30,607 nucleotides of DNA from CAZPLZ01 sp964587525. Its GTDB lineage: Bacteria; Oederibacteriota; CAKKQC01. The translations under genes were made by a program, and so were the position numbers. Position 1 is the stretch's first letter. Each line of letters starts with the position of its first letter. Of this stretch, positions 15,841 through 23,325 are shown one piece after another. The stretch lies in the NCBI GenBank assembly GCA_964587525.1, contig CAZPLZ010000012.1, positions 1-30,607 on the forward strand. The letters are read 5' to 3'. Under the pieces are notes generated by a model. The model did not search any database and was not told where the DNA came from. It saw only the letters and a program-made list of their open reading frames with translations.

Positions 15841-15855
15841 TTAGATACGATCGTA
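15824..15855 (+). promoter_or_regulatory. Promoter and palindrome before the HTH-MNT gene
   Basis: TTGACA at 15824-15829 is followed after 16 bases by TACGAT (15846-15851), a plausible sigma-70 pair. An alternative -10, TAAATT at 15837-15842, lies 7 bases after TTGACA, as before topA. The perfect 10-base palindrome TACGATCGTA (15846-15855) covers the first -10. It could be an operator bound by the winged-helix domain of the encoded protein, as antitoxins often autoregulate; that is inference. The ATG is at 15879 with AGAAAGG upstream. Confidence 0.45.
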
Positions 15856-15878
15856 CTCAGAAAGGCGACGATTGAACC

Positions 15879-16481
15879 ATGGGAACGATTCCGTTTGTGC
15901 TCAAAGCCCTGTTTTCCTCGAAACTCCGGGTGAGAATTCTTTCGCACCTCTTCTCCCATCCGGGAGAGGACTTCCATGTGCGCTTCCTGGCCTCGAAGCT
16001 CGGGGAGCCCGTCGGGACTACGGGCCGCGAACTCATTCGTCTACAGAAGAGCGGAATCTTGTCATCTCTACGCGTTGGGAACCAAAAGCGCTATGCTCTG
16101 GCGAAGGATTTTCCCATCATTGAGGATCTTAGAGGTATCTTTCTCAAGATCTCCGGGGCCGGCGCCGAGTTGCGTGAGGCTTTGGAGAAGATCCCCGGTT
16201 TGGAGCTTGCGTTCATCTACGGGTCATACGCCAGCGGGGAAGCGGAGCCGGCGAGCGACATCGACCTCATGGTGGTTGGCAACGTGTCGGACCGGCAACT
16301 GGCCCCTGCCGTGGCACGAGCGGAGCGACGTCTGAAGCGTGAGGTCAACTATACGCTTTTCACGCGCGGTGCGGTCGAGAAGAGAGTTGGCAAAGAGGGC
16401 GATTTTGTGCATGAAGTGTTTTCCGGTCCCAGGTTACTGCTGATAGGCAAGGTCAATGACAGACTACTCCAGGCTACTTAG
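15879..16481 (+). CDS. Winged-helix plus minimal nucleotidyltransferase (MNT) antitoxin-like protein
   Basis: The 200-residue protein joins two domains. Residues 5-75 form a winged helix (KLRVRILSHLFSHPGEDFHV, then TGRELIRLQKSGIL and a wing at VGNQKRYAL). Residues 105-185 are a polymerase-beta-like nucleotidyltransferase with G115-S116 in IYGSYASG and the catalytic S126-D127-I-D129-L. Stand-alone MNT proteins such as MntA act as antitoxins by AMPylating a HEPN RNase encoded next door. Here the neighbour at 16456, overlapping by 26 bases, is a HEPN gene that appears broken. The fused DNA-binding domain suggests autoregulation. All key MNT residues are present, so this half could still be active. 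Confidence 0.85.
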   Translation: MGTIPFVLKALFSSKLRVRILSHLFSHPGEDFHVRFLASKLGEPVGTTGRELIRLQKSGILSSLRVGNQKRYALAKDFPIIEDLRGIFLKISGAGAELREALEKIPGLELAFIYGSYASGEAEPASDIDLMVVGNVSDRQLAPAVARAERRLKREVNYTLFTRGAVEKRVGKEGDFVHEVFSGPRLLLIGKVNDRLLQAT

Positions 16482-16835
16482 CGAAGGCCGGGTCAAGCGC
16501 GGCCGCTTCTCGCGCAAGCAGGTTGAGGACTGCCTCGAGATCGCCAGGCGGGACCTGGAAACGGCGAGGTCCGTCATCGAGACGAGCCCGGAGTGGACGT
16601 TCAACATCTCCTACAACGCCATGCACTAGGCCGGACGGGCGTTCCTGTTTCACTGCGGTTACCGGACCGTGGGCGAGGGTCACCATGCGACTGTAGTGCA
16701 GTTTCTGCGGATCGCGCCACCTATGACAGGGTCGGCACCATATCCCGGAAGGAGGCGGAGGAGGCTATCACCGCATCCTCCCAATTTGTGGACCAGATCG
16801 CCAAACGGGTCCAGAAGACTGCGGGCGGGCGTTGA
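16456..16835 (+). pseudogene. HEPN-domain toxin-like gene, interrupted by a stop and a frameshift
   Basis: From ATG 16456 the frame reads MTDYSRLLSEGRVKRGRFS, then EDCLEIARRDLETARSV and ISYNAMH, which is typical of MNT-linked HEPN proteins. It hits TAG at 16627-16629, where a CAG (Gln) would continue the protein as AGRAFLFHCGYRTVGEGHH, including an R-x5-H motif (the HEPN RNase signature). Near 16712-16722 the sense moves to another frame (ATYDRVGTISRKEAEEAI), as after loss of one base, and ends at TGA 16833-16835. Both lesions fall before or within the catalytic part, so at most a 57-residue stub is made. Suppression or sequencing error would be needed for a working toxin. Confidence 0.75.
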
Positions 16836-16870
16836 AGGATTCGGGGGCCACGAGACCCTCCGGGTGTGGC

Positions 16871-16924
16871 CGTCACGATCCCTGTCGCGATTTGTCGCGA
16901 TACCGTGTCGCAATATGTCGCGAT
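16871..16924. repeat. TGTCGCGAT direct-repeat cluster
   Basis: TGTCGCGAT occurs at 16883, 16893 and 16916, with TGTCGCAAT at 16906 and a weaker CGTCACGAT at 16871. The spacing from 16883 on is 10, 13 and 10 bases, about one helical turn. The core TCGCGA is itself palindromic. The cluster lies in the gap between the ends of the broken HEPN gene and the convergent Fic gene. It resembles an array of protein-binding sites (operator or iteron), but the position is not that of an obvious promoter. Confidence 0.6.
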
Positions 16925-16927
16925 ACT

Positions 16928-17995
16928 TCATAACACCTTTGCCTTCAGCGCATACAGCGATTGCCTCGCTGCTCCTTTCTGGCCGATCAAGCCTGCTTCC
17001 TCCATCTTCCGCAGGTCCCGCTGGAGGGTCCGTCTGTTCACTCCGGGACACAGAGCCGCAAGGTCCCGGATGTGCATCTGGTCATGGTCAAGGAGGAAGC
17101 CGAGTACCTTGGATTGTCGCTCGTTCAACTCATGGTGCTTCACGAGCAGGTCGGCGCGCATCGCCTTCTTGCCTCGTTCAACCATTTCATGCATTTGTGT
17201 GGCCAGCCCACCCACGAAGTACTCCAGCCAGCTGCTCATATCCATGCCGTGCCCTCGCACACTCCTTACAGCCTGGTAGAACGCGGCGCGGTCCTGGTCG
17301 TAGAACTCGCTGATGGTGAACAGCCGTTTGAAGTCGTAGCCGGTCCGGTAGAGGCACAGGGTCGACAGCAGGCGAGACGCGCGCCCATTTCCGTCCAGGA
17401 ACGGATGGATGTGGACGAGCTGGAACTGCGCGATGCCACTGGCTAGCACCGGATGGGTATCCTTCGTTTGGTTCAGCCACGTCACCAGCTCCGCCATCAG
17501 AATGGGAACGTCATGCGCCGGCGGCGGTGTGTAGACAGTCTCGCCCGTTGCAGCGTTGACCACGTAGTTCTGGACCTTGCGGTATTCACCCGGTCCCGCT
17601 GAACCACCACGCACACCTTCGACCAGCCGCTTGTGGATTTCCCGGATCAACCCCTCCGTGATGGGGTCGCCTTCTTCAAGATATTGCGAGACGAGGTCGA
17701 AAGCCCGCCGGTAGTTCAGGAGCTCCTGCACGTCGTCAGGATCGGCCTCGGGAACCTTCTTTCCGGCCAGTAGCAGTTCGGACTGCTCCAATGTCAGCCG
17801 AGTGCCCTCGATGTGGGTGGTGTGGTGCGCCTCCAAAACCAGCGCCCGTTCGCCCATACGGCGGATCCAATCTTCCGAGAGCTTCGCGGCCTCCAGGAAA
17901 CCACGTGCCCGTTCGATGCGGGTGAGCGCGCTCGTGATGGCGTTGGTGATCGTGAACTTCGGATGGAACCCGTCCGAGCCACGCCGGGTCGTCAT
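16928..17995 (-). CDS. Fic family protein with C-terminal winged helix
   Basis: Fic proteins transfer AMP or another nucleotide to protein hydroxyls. From ATG 17995 the protein has 355 residues. An N-terminal inhibitory motif is seen at T59-x3-E63-G64 in TTHIEGTRLT (class II Fic). The catalytic motif is H197-P-F-L-D201-G-N-G-R205 in HIHPFLDGNGRASR. A winged helix occupies about residues 290-350 (MHIRDLAALCPGVNRRTLQRD). The ORF can start at 18049, adding 18 residues with no family look, so ATG 17995 is chosen; TATAAC lies 11 bases before it. It sits beside the MNT/HEPN locus and ends in the TGTCGCGAT repeats, in keeping with a toxin-antitoxin or regulatory role. The target is unknown. Confidence 0.92.
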   Translation of the reverse strand: MTTRRGSDGFHPKFTITNAITSALTRIERARGFLEAAKLSEDWIRRMGERALVLEAHHTTHIEGTRLTLEQSELLLAGKKVPEADPDDVQELLNYRRAFDLVSQYLEEGDPITEGLIREIHKRLVEGVRGGSAGPGEYRKVQNYVVNAATGETVYTPPPAHDVPILMAELVTWLNQTKDTHPVLASGIAQFQLVHIHPFLDGNGRASRLLSTLCLYRTGYDFKRLFTISEFYDQDRAAFYQAVRSVRGHGMDMSSWLEYFVGGLATQMHEMVERGKKAMRADLLVKHHELNERQSKVLGFLLDHDQMHIRDLAALCPGVNRRTLQRDLRKMEEAGLIGQKGAARQSLYALKAKVL

Positions 17996-18058
17996 AATTG
18001 CACATGTTATACCATCCCGGCCCGACTGTTTCAGATGAGGTGATACCATGAACTGGCG

Positions 18059-19492
18059 ATGGGAACGAGTACTCCTCCTTCTCTGTCAGCTTCGGATGTT
18101 TCGTTAGCCCTTTCAGATCCGTTCGGATTGTGGCACGACCACCACGGCGATCTTAAGCTCAAGGACCCGGAGGACGAGTACAAGATCTTTCTGAAGGAGC
18201 AGGGTTTGCGGATTGAGAAGGAACTTCTTGCGAAGCGGCATGCGAGCTTCGTTGATCTTAAAGATGAACCGTTCGAGGCCGCGGCCAAACAGACAGCCGA
18301 GCTGATGAAGCAGGGCAACGTTGTGATATACGGTGGTGCTCTGTCAACGGAAAAGCTGGGGCTCTATGGACGGCCTGACGTGATCGTAGTCGAACCTAAG
18401 CGGAATGCCGTGATCGAGGAATATAAGTTAGCTGGGGTGCCGGATGATCGCCACAAGATCCAGGCGCTGGCCTATGCGCACCTGATGACCAAGTCCCACG
18501 GGCACTCGTGTGAGGCGAGAGTCGTTTCGCGTAACAACGAAGAATTCCCCGTTCCCTATGAGGAACAATTGGTCGAATCGGCTATCCAGCGGGCACGGGA
18601 AATCTTGTCCCAGAAAAAGCCTCCTTACCCCGTCCATGATTGTCCTGGTTCGGAGTGGCATGGGCTGCAGAACAAGATGGCCAGGGAGCAGACGGACGTG
18701 ACGTTGGCCTGGAACGTAGGAAGGGCGATAGCGGGGAAGTTTCACTCGATAGGAGTCCATACGCTCCAGGATCTGGCGAAGATGGATCCTCAAGCGCTCA
18801 AAAGCATCAAGGGGTTAGGGGCGAAGAAAATTCCGCAGCTGACAAACTCGGTCAAGGCGCAGCTTAGCAAAAAGGTCATCAAGACTGGAAAATGGGAACC
18901 CATTGGAACCGGGGCGGAAACCGAGATCTTCCTGGACTTGGAGGGGACCGGCGAACTGTTCCAGGACGACCCGGCTTGGAACTGCATCTACCTGATTGGC
19001 GTAATAGCTAGAGAAAAGGGCAAGGTGGGCCCCTACAAATCGTTCTTGGCGAAGGTTCCGGAGCAGGAGAAGGGGATCTTGGCCCAGTTTCTGGAGTACC
19101 TCAAGGCGCAGCGATCGGAATACTGGCTCCTTCATTGGTTTCACTACGAAAGGTCGCAGTTGAAGAAGGCGTGTGAAAAACATGGGCTCCAAGAGGAGTT
19201 TGAGCGATGGATCGCGCCTCGCTTGAAAGATCTGAGAGTGCCAGCCCAAGCTGCCTGCGTCTTGCCCCTTCCCAGTTGGAGTATCAAGGCTGTCGGGCCG
19301 CACTTTGGTTTCGAATGGAGTCAGGACGCGTCGGAGGTGGACGCCATGAAGAGTGCGATGATCTGGTTCAAACAGGCTGCGAGCGGAGGGGACGGCGCCG
19401 GCCTAGGCAAAGTGATCAGGTACAACGAAGACGACTGCCGAGCCATGATCGTGGTTCTGGACGGGTTTGAGAAGCTCAGTGAGTGTACGTAA
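18059..19492 (+). CDS. TM0106-type RecB-like nuclease with an RNase H-like exonuclease domain
   Basis: The 477-residue protein has three parts. A PD-(D/E)XK domain comes first (D107 in GLYGRPDVIV, then E120/E121-Y-K123, and Q135 in HKIQALAYAH). Helix-hairpin-helix segments follow (about 225-265, KSIKGLGAKKIPQL). The last part is a DEDD-type exonuclease domain (D293-L-E295 in EIFLDLEGT, and YNEDDCRAM near the C-terminus). This matches the TM0106 family (TIGR03491). Such proteins often have a Cas4-like cysteine cluster; here only C195 of the expected C-x2-C...C remains, with Ser198 and Gln204 in place of the others. It is divergent from fic (start 64 bases away). The cellular role is not established. 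Confidence 0.88.
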   Translation: MGTSTPPSLSASDVSLALSDPFGLWHDHHGDLKLKDPEDEYKIFLKEQGLRIEKELLAKRHASFVDLKDEPFEAAAKQTAELMKQGNVVIYGGALSTEKLGLYGRPDVIVVEPKRNAVIEEYKLAGVPDDRHKIQALAYAHLMTKSHGHSCEARVVSRNNEEFPVPYEEQLVESAIQRAREILSQKKPPYPVHDCPGSEWHGLQNKMAREQTDVTLAWNVGRAIAGKFHSIGVHTLQDLAKMDPQALKSIKGLGAKKIPQLTNSVKAQLSKKVIKTGKWEPIGTGAETEIFLDLEGTGELFQDDPAWNCIYLIGVIAREKGKVGPYKSFLAKVPEQEKGILAQFLEYLKAQRSEYWLLHWFHYERSQLKKACEKHGLQEEFERWIAPRLKDLRVPAQAACVLPLPSWSIKAVGPHFGFEWSQDASEVDAMKSAMIWFKQAASGGDGAGLGKVIRYNEDDCRAMIVVLDGFEKLSECT

Positions 19493-19600
19493 ACGCTCGC
19501 AGCGTTCCCGAAAAGTGGTCTCGGACGGCAGGAGTGCCGGAAGAAGCCATCCGTCAGACAATCCTATGTTCGCGCCAGATGCCGGGATCGGTTTCATGTC

Positions 19601-20656
19601 ATGAATTTCGCCATCACCGATAATTTTGGGAAAGGTGTTGGCATCACCCCGTGGCTGACGGTCGCTATCTTTCTCTTCGCGGGCCCTGGTTCTGCTTCGC
19701 AGGACCCAATAGCGAGGCAATCCAACTTTCAAAGGGGCTTCACCCTTGCGGGCTGGTGGTCTGAGGCCTATATCCAGAAAACTGTTCCAGACCAGGTTCA
19801 GGTGCTCTCCGAGGGCGGGGTGGATTGGCTTTCCATCGTGACCCGGTGGTTTCAGGAAACCCGGAATTCCACCCTCATCGAACCTTGCCAAGCGGAGAGT
19901 CCCAGCGACGCGAGTCTGCGGCGCGTCATCCGCCTGGCCCGGAAACTAGGCATGCAGGTCATGCTCAAACCCCACATAGACCTCCTCAAGGAGGGATGGC
20001 GAGGGGAGATAGCCTTCGTGAAGGCGGAAGATTGGGACCGGTGGTTCAAGAGCTACACCACGTTCATCCTCCACCATGCCCGGCTGGCTGAGGAGGAAAA
20101 GGTGTCTCTGTTCTGTGTGGGTGTGGAGCTTGATGGTACGCGCCACCGGGAGAAGGACTGGCGTGCCGTCATCGAGAAGATCAGGAGAAAGTTTTCGGGT
20201 TCCCTGACCTACGCCGCCAATTGGGGCCGGGAAGCGGACATCACCTGGTGGGAGGCTTTGGACTACGCTGGGGTGGATGCCTACTTTCCTTTGGCCGAAG
20301 GGGCCGGGGCGTCCGTGGCGGAGATTCAACGAGCATGGAAGGAGCACCGGGAACACCTTCGGACATGGCAGTCCAGGATACACAAGCCCGTCATTTTCAC
20401 TGAGGTGGGTTTCCGCAGCCTCGCCGGCGCGGCCGTCAAGCCATGGGAGTGGAAGACCAGCGGGAGGGTTTCTCTGGATGAGCAGGCCCGCCTCTATGAA
20501 GCAACCTTGGAGATATTCTGGAAGGAGCCCTGGTTCTACGGTTTCTACTGGTGGTGCTGGGATGTCCAGCCGCCCAAGGACTCGACGACAGATAGCTCCT
20601 TCAGTCCTCAGGACAAGCCGGCCTGGAAGATTCTGAAGAGTTTCTACCTTCGCTAA
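19601..20656 (+). CDS. Secreted GH113-like glycoside hydrolase
   Basis: The 351-residue protein has an N-terminal signal (hydrophobic TPWLTVAIFLFAGPGSAS, residues 16-33) and a TIM-barrel hydrolase of the GH113/GTA type. FQRGFTLAGWWSEAY opens the barrel. E176 in FCVGVELDGT is the likely acid/base and E268 in PVIFTEVGF the likely nucleophile. FYGFYWWCWD lies near the end. Characterised GH113 enzymes are beta-mannanases; the substrate here is not certain. Gene-free DNA (108 bases) separates it from the nuclease gene, and no clear promoter is seen. It opens the catabolic block. Confidence 0.82.
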   Translation: MNFAITDNFGKGVGITPWLTVAIFLFAGPGSASQDPIARQSNFQRGFTLAGWWSEAYIQKTVPDQVQVLSEGGVDWLSIVTRWFQETRNSTLIEPCQAESPSDASLRRVIRLARKLGMQVMLKPHIDLLKEGWRGEIAFVKAEDWDRWFKSYTTFILHHARLAEEEKVSLFCVGVELDGTRHREKDWRAVIEKIRRKFSGSLTYAANWGREADITWWEALDYAGVDAYFPLAEGAGASVAEIQRAWKEHREHLRTWQSRIHKPVIFTEVGFRSLAGAAVKPWEWKTSGRVSLDEQARLYEATLEIFWKEPWFYGFYWWCWDVQPPKDSTTDSSFSPQDKPAWKILKSFYLR

Positions 20657-20687
20657 AGCGGGAACCCGGCCGAGACTGACCGCATCG

Positions 20688-20987
20688 TCACCGGGTGCCG
20701 AGGCGTTTTGGAATTTCCCTTGGGTACTCGGGGAAGTAGCGGCCAATCAGGGGCAAGGCGAAGGAGCTGAGAATCGATTCCTTCGGCTCGCGTTCAAGGA
20801 GAAAAGCGAAGGATTCTTCCACCAGCCGTTCCGGTGTGACCTGGCTTGGGTCGCCGGAGAGATTTTCGTAGTCCTTGCGCGCGAGAGTCACCGTGAATCC
20901 GGCTTTTCCGCGGCCGTCGTCCACGGTGACGCTGTAGGTCCATCCGGCGTCATTCGAGGATTTCTCGGCAACCGTGATCCTGGCCAT
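20688..20987 (-). CDS. Small protein of unknown function
   Basis: The protein is 99 residues from ATG 20987. It reads as an alpha/beta fold: beta strands at residues 2-40 (MARITVAEKS, then WTYSVTVDDGRGKAGFTVT) and helices at 50-80 (TPERLVEESFAFLLERE). The end is SFALPLIGRYFPEYP. The longer ORF from 21023 overlaps the upstream gene deeply, whereas ATG 20987 overlaps that gene's TAA by one base (TAATG), a sign of translational coupling. I do not recognise the family. Its role is probably linked to its operon partner. Confidence 0.75.
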   Translation of the reverse strand: MARITVAEKSSNDAGWTYSVTVDDGRGKAGFTVTLARKDYENLSGDPSQVTPERLVEESFAFLLEREPKESILSSFALPLIGRYFPEYPREIPKRLGTR

Positions 20988-21892
20988 TATTGGTTGCCCG
21001 TGATGTCGCTGGGACGCATCCACACCACGTGATCGTGGAGGTGTGCGTGGATCCGGTCGATGACGGTGGTGAATGCCGGCCAGCCCACACCCGTGGCCGG
21101 ATTGAGCCCTTGCCAGTGAGCGTAGAAGAGACAGTAGGGACTGCCGCTGCGGACATGGCGGACGATGATCCCGGACTTCCCATCTGCCGTGATGTAGTAA
21201 TCCGGGTTGACGCGGTCACGATTGTTCTCCCAGATGCCAAAGTGATCCTCGGCATTCGGCATCAGGTCATAGACGGCATACTCACCATCCCTCGCCTTGA
21301 GATTGATGCCGAAGTTCGATTCACTGGCATCGAAAAAGCACGGGACGGTGCGGCCCCGGAACTTGCCTTGCTTGGCTAGATTGAGCAAGGCTTTCCAGAC
21401 ATTGGGATTGGGGTCGTTTCGGCCTGTCGCTTGCAGTTCCGCGTACCGCCGGTTGCAGACGTCGCAGCTACAGCCGGGCCATGTGAGACCGGTGAACCGA
21501 ATCCCGGCTCGCTCTCCCTCGGCGATGATGTTCGTGAAGTAGCGCTCGTATTCCTCGACGGTGACCGTCGGCTCGTGCAGCCACAGACCTTCATGCGGGG
21601 CGGGGCCGGACTCGCGCCCAGCGACGAAATCAAACAGGCTGCGATGGGTCATGATCTCCATGTGCGCATCGATGCCGCACTCCCAGGCCCGTCGGATCTG
21701 CTCGAGGTACGCCCGCTCCGCCTTGTCCGGGTTTCGAGTCATGCACCTGCCGCTCGCACCCAGGATGACACTGGATTCGCCGGCAATGTGATGCGCGGCG
21801 CAGTAGTCCAGGAACGTCTGGAACGCCTCGACCCCCGCCACGCCCGGTCCTGTGTCGTCGCAGTAGAACGACAGGATGGTCTTGTTGGACAT
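20987..21892 (-). CDS. Conserved-looking protein, possibly deacetylase- or barrel-like
   Basis: The protein is 301 residues from ATG 21892, preceded by AGGAAGAAG as Shine-Dalgarno. TTG 21895 is in frame but gives nothing. The beginning (ILSFYCDDTGPGVAGVEAF, then FLDYCAAHHIAGESSVI) resembles the start of NodB/DUF2334-type polysaccharide deacetylase folds, with an Asp-Asp pair at the end of the first strand. Later TWPGCSCDVCNRRY has a C-x-C-x2-C cluster. HAHLHDHVVWMRPSDI ends the protein. No signal peptide is visible. It is divergent from the nitrilase-like gene across a palindrome and forms a unit with the 99-residue gene. The function is inferred only from weak likeness. Confidence 0.7.
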   Translation of the reverse strand: MSNKTILSFYCDDTGPGVAGVEAFQTFLDYCAAHHIAGESSVILGASGRCMTRNPDKAERAYLEQIRRAWECGIDAHMEIMTHRSLFDFVAGRESGPAPHEGLWLHEPTVTVEEYERYFTNIIAEGERAGIRFTGLTWPGCSCDVCNRRYAELQATGRNDPNPNVWKALLNLAKQGKFRGRTVPCFFDASESNFGINLKARDGEYAVYDLMPNAEDHFGIWENNRDRVNPDYYITADGKSGIIVRHVRSGSPYCLFYAHWQGLNPATGVGWPAFTTVIDRIHAHLHDHVVWMRPSDITGNQ

Positions 21893-21914
21893 CAAACTTC
21901 TTCCTGATCTGGTC

Positions 21915-21946
21915 TGTGCTAGACTCTAGCACACCACTGTTACAAT
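21915..21946. promoter_or_regulatory. Divergent control region with perfect 19-base palindrome
   Basis: TGTGCTAGACTCTAGCACA (21915-21933) is a perfect inverted repeat of two 9-base arms around one C, the form of an operator for a dimeric repressor. It lies midway between the start of the minus-strand pair (21892) and the nitrilase-like gene (22000). TACAAT at 21941-21946 is a good plus-strand -10, and the region about 17 bases upstream falls in the palindrome. A bound protein would block the -35 and could control both directions. No regulator gene is adjacent. Confidence 0.6.
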
Positions 21947-21999
21947 AAAAGCACGAGGCCCCACATTGTCGTTCGTTCGGGCCCGGGGATGTGCCGGAG

Positions 22000-23325
22000 A
22001 TGCCAAAGGAAACGGTCCGAGTCGGGGTCGCGCAGATCGATTGTAAGCTCGGCGACGTTACCGTAAACATGGAAACGATTGCCGACTTCGTCCAGCGCGC
22101 CAAGAAAGAAAAGGTCGAGCTTCTCATCTTCCCCGAGCTGGCTCTCAGCGGGTATGCCATGGGCGAGGGCTTTTCCGGCGCGGCGATCCGCACCGACAGT
22201 CCCCACGTCAAGCGTCTGCGGGATTTGTCGCGCGATCTCCCCTTCGTCGTTGGCTTCATTGAAGAGACCGAGCGGGACGAGTTTTTCAACAGCGGCATGT
22301 TCATCCACGAAGGGCGCATCCGCCATGTCCACCGCAAGATCTACCCTCCGACCTACCGGATGTTCGATGAGCGCCGGTACTTCAGCCCGGGTCCCGGCAT
22401 CCGCGCGTTTGAGACGCCCTGGGGGAGAATGGCCATCCTCATCTGCGGCGACTGCTGGCACCTGCCGGTTCCGTACCTCGCCGTTCAGCAGGGGGCGAAT
22501 GTGCTGCTTGTGCTCGCCGCCAGTTCACGGGAGGCGCTCCTGCCCTCCACTCGGTGCGAGGATGCGTGGGAGCACCTGAACCGGAGCTACGCGCTGACGC
22601 TTTCCACCTTCGTGGTCTTCGCCAACCGAGTGGGGTCCGAAGCTGGCCTCAACTTCTGGGGTGGCTCCCACGTCGTCCTGCCTGACGGTAACCTGGCTGG
22701 GCAGGCGTCGATGGAGGGGCCGGACCTGCTGGTGGCTGAGTTGGACTTGAGATTGCTGCGCCAACAGCGCCTCATTCTTCCGTTTCGCCGCGACGACAGC
22801 CTTCACTGGACGGTGGAGATGGCGAAGCTGGTGCTCCATGACAAGGATCTTCAGGTGAGCGGATTCCTACGCGAGGCGGTCCTCGAGCATGGCGACTCCC
22901 GGGCGGGGGCGCCCCTCCCCGCTCCGGAGGATGTGCCCCGCCTGACCCGTATTCGAAGTCGGCGGGGTAGTCAGCTGTGTCCGCGTACCCGAATCCCCGC
23001 TTCGATTCCAAGGTTTTCCGGTTCGACTTCAAGAGCAACATCGGCATCATCGAAACACACCAGCACCTCTCCGAGCCGGACGTGGAGGATCGCACGTTCG
23101 GGTGGGGACACAATCACATCGAACTCATTCTGGAGACCATGGACCGGTGTGGTGTCGAGGCGTCGATCCTGCAGCCCCTGGGAGGCGCCGATGATCCGTC
23201 CCGGGTGCACCGCCGCATCCACGAGTATGCGCAGCAATACCCCGGCCGGATCTTCGGGATCGCGAGCGTCAACGTCAAAGAGTACGGCGTTGAGAAGACG
23301 ATCGCCGAGTTCGAGCGGTGCGTAG
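22000..23325 (+). CDS. Nitrilase-superfamily carbon-nitrogen hydrolase, 3' end uncertain
   Basis: The protein has the Glu-Lys-Cys triad of the superfamily: E46 in LLIFPELALSGYAMG, K113 in VHRKIYPPTY and C152 in LICGDCWHLPVP. These enzymes hydrolyse amide or nitrile bonds. Recognisable sequence ends at about residue 310 (APEDVPRLTRI, near 22950). The frame then stays open another 370 bases through the next gene, giving a Ser/Arg-rich text that looks like a shadow. The other two frames have stops at 22943 and 22968, so the natural stop was probably lost by an indel or substitution. ATG 22000 is chosen; GTG 21991 is also in frame. It is the first gene after the palindrome. Confidence 0.8.
   Translation: MPKETVRVGVAQIDCKLGDVTVNMETIADFVQRAKKEKVELLIFPELALSGYAMGEGFSGAAIRTDSPHVKRLRDLSRDLPFVVGFIEETERDEFFNSGMFIHEGRIRHVHRKIYPPTYRMFDERRYFSPGPGIRAFETPWGRMAILICGDCWHLPVPYLAVQQGANVLLVLAASSREALLPSTRCEDAWEHLNRSYALTLSTFVVFANRVGSEAGLNFWGGSHVVLPDGNLAGQASMEGPDLLVAELDLRLLRQQRLILPFRRDDSLHWTVEMAKLVLHDKDLQVSGFLREAVLEHGDSRAGAPLPAPEDVPRLTRIRSRRGSQLCPRTRIPASIPRFSGSTSRATSASSKHTSTSPSRTWRIARSGGDTITSNSFWRPWTGVVSRRRSCSPWEAPMIRPGCTAASTSMRSNTPAGSSGSRASTSKSTALRRRSPSSSGA

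Noticed and set aside
16871..16924. CRISPR array
   Set aside because: The repeats are only 9 bases with 1-4 base gaps and there are no spacers or cas genes.
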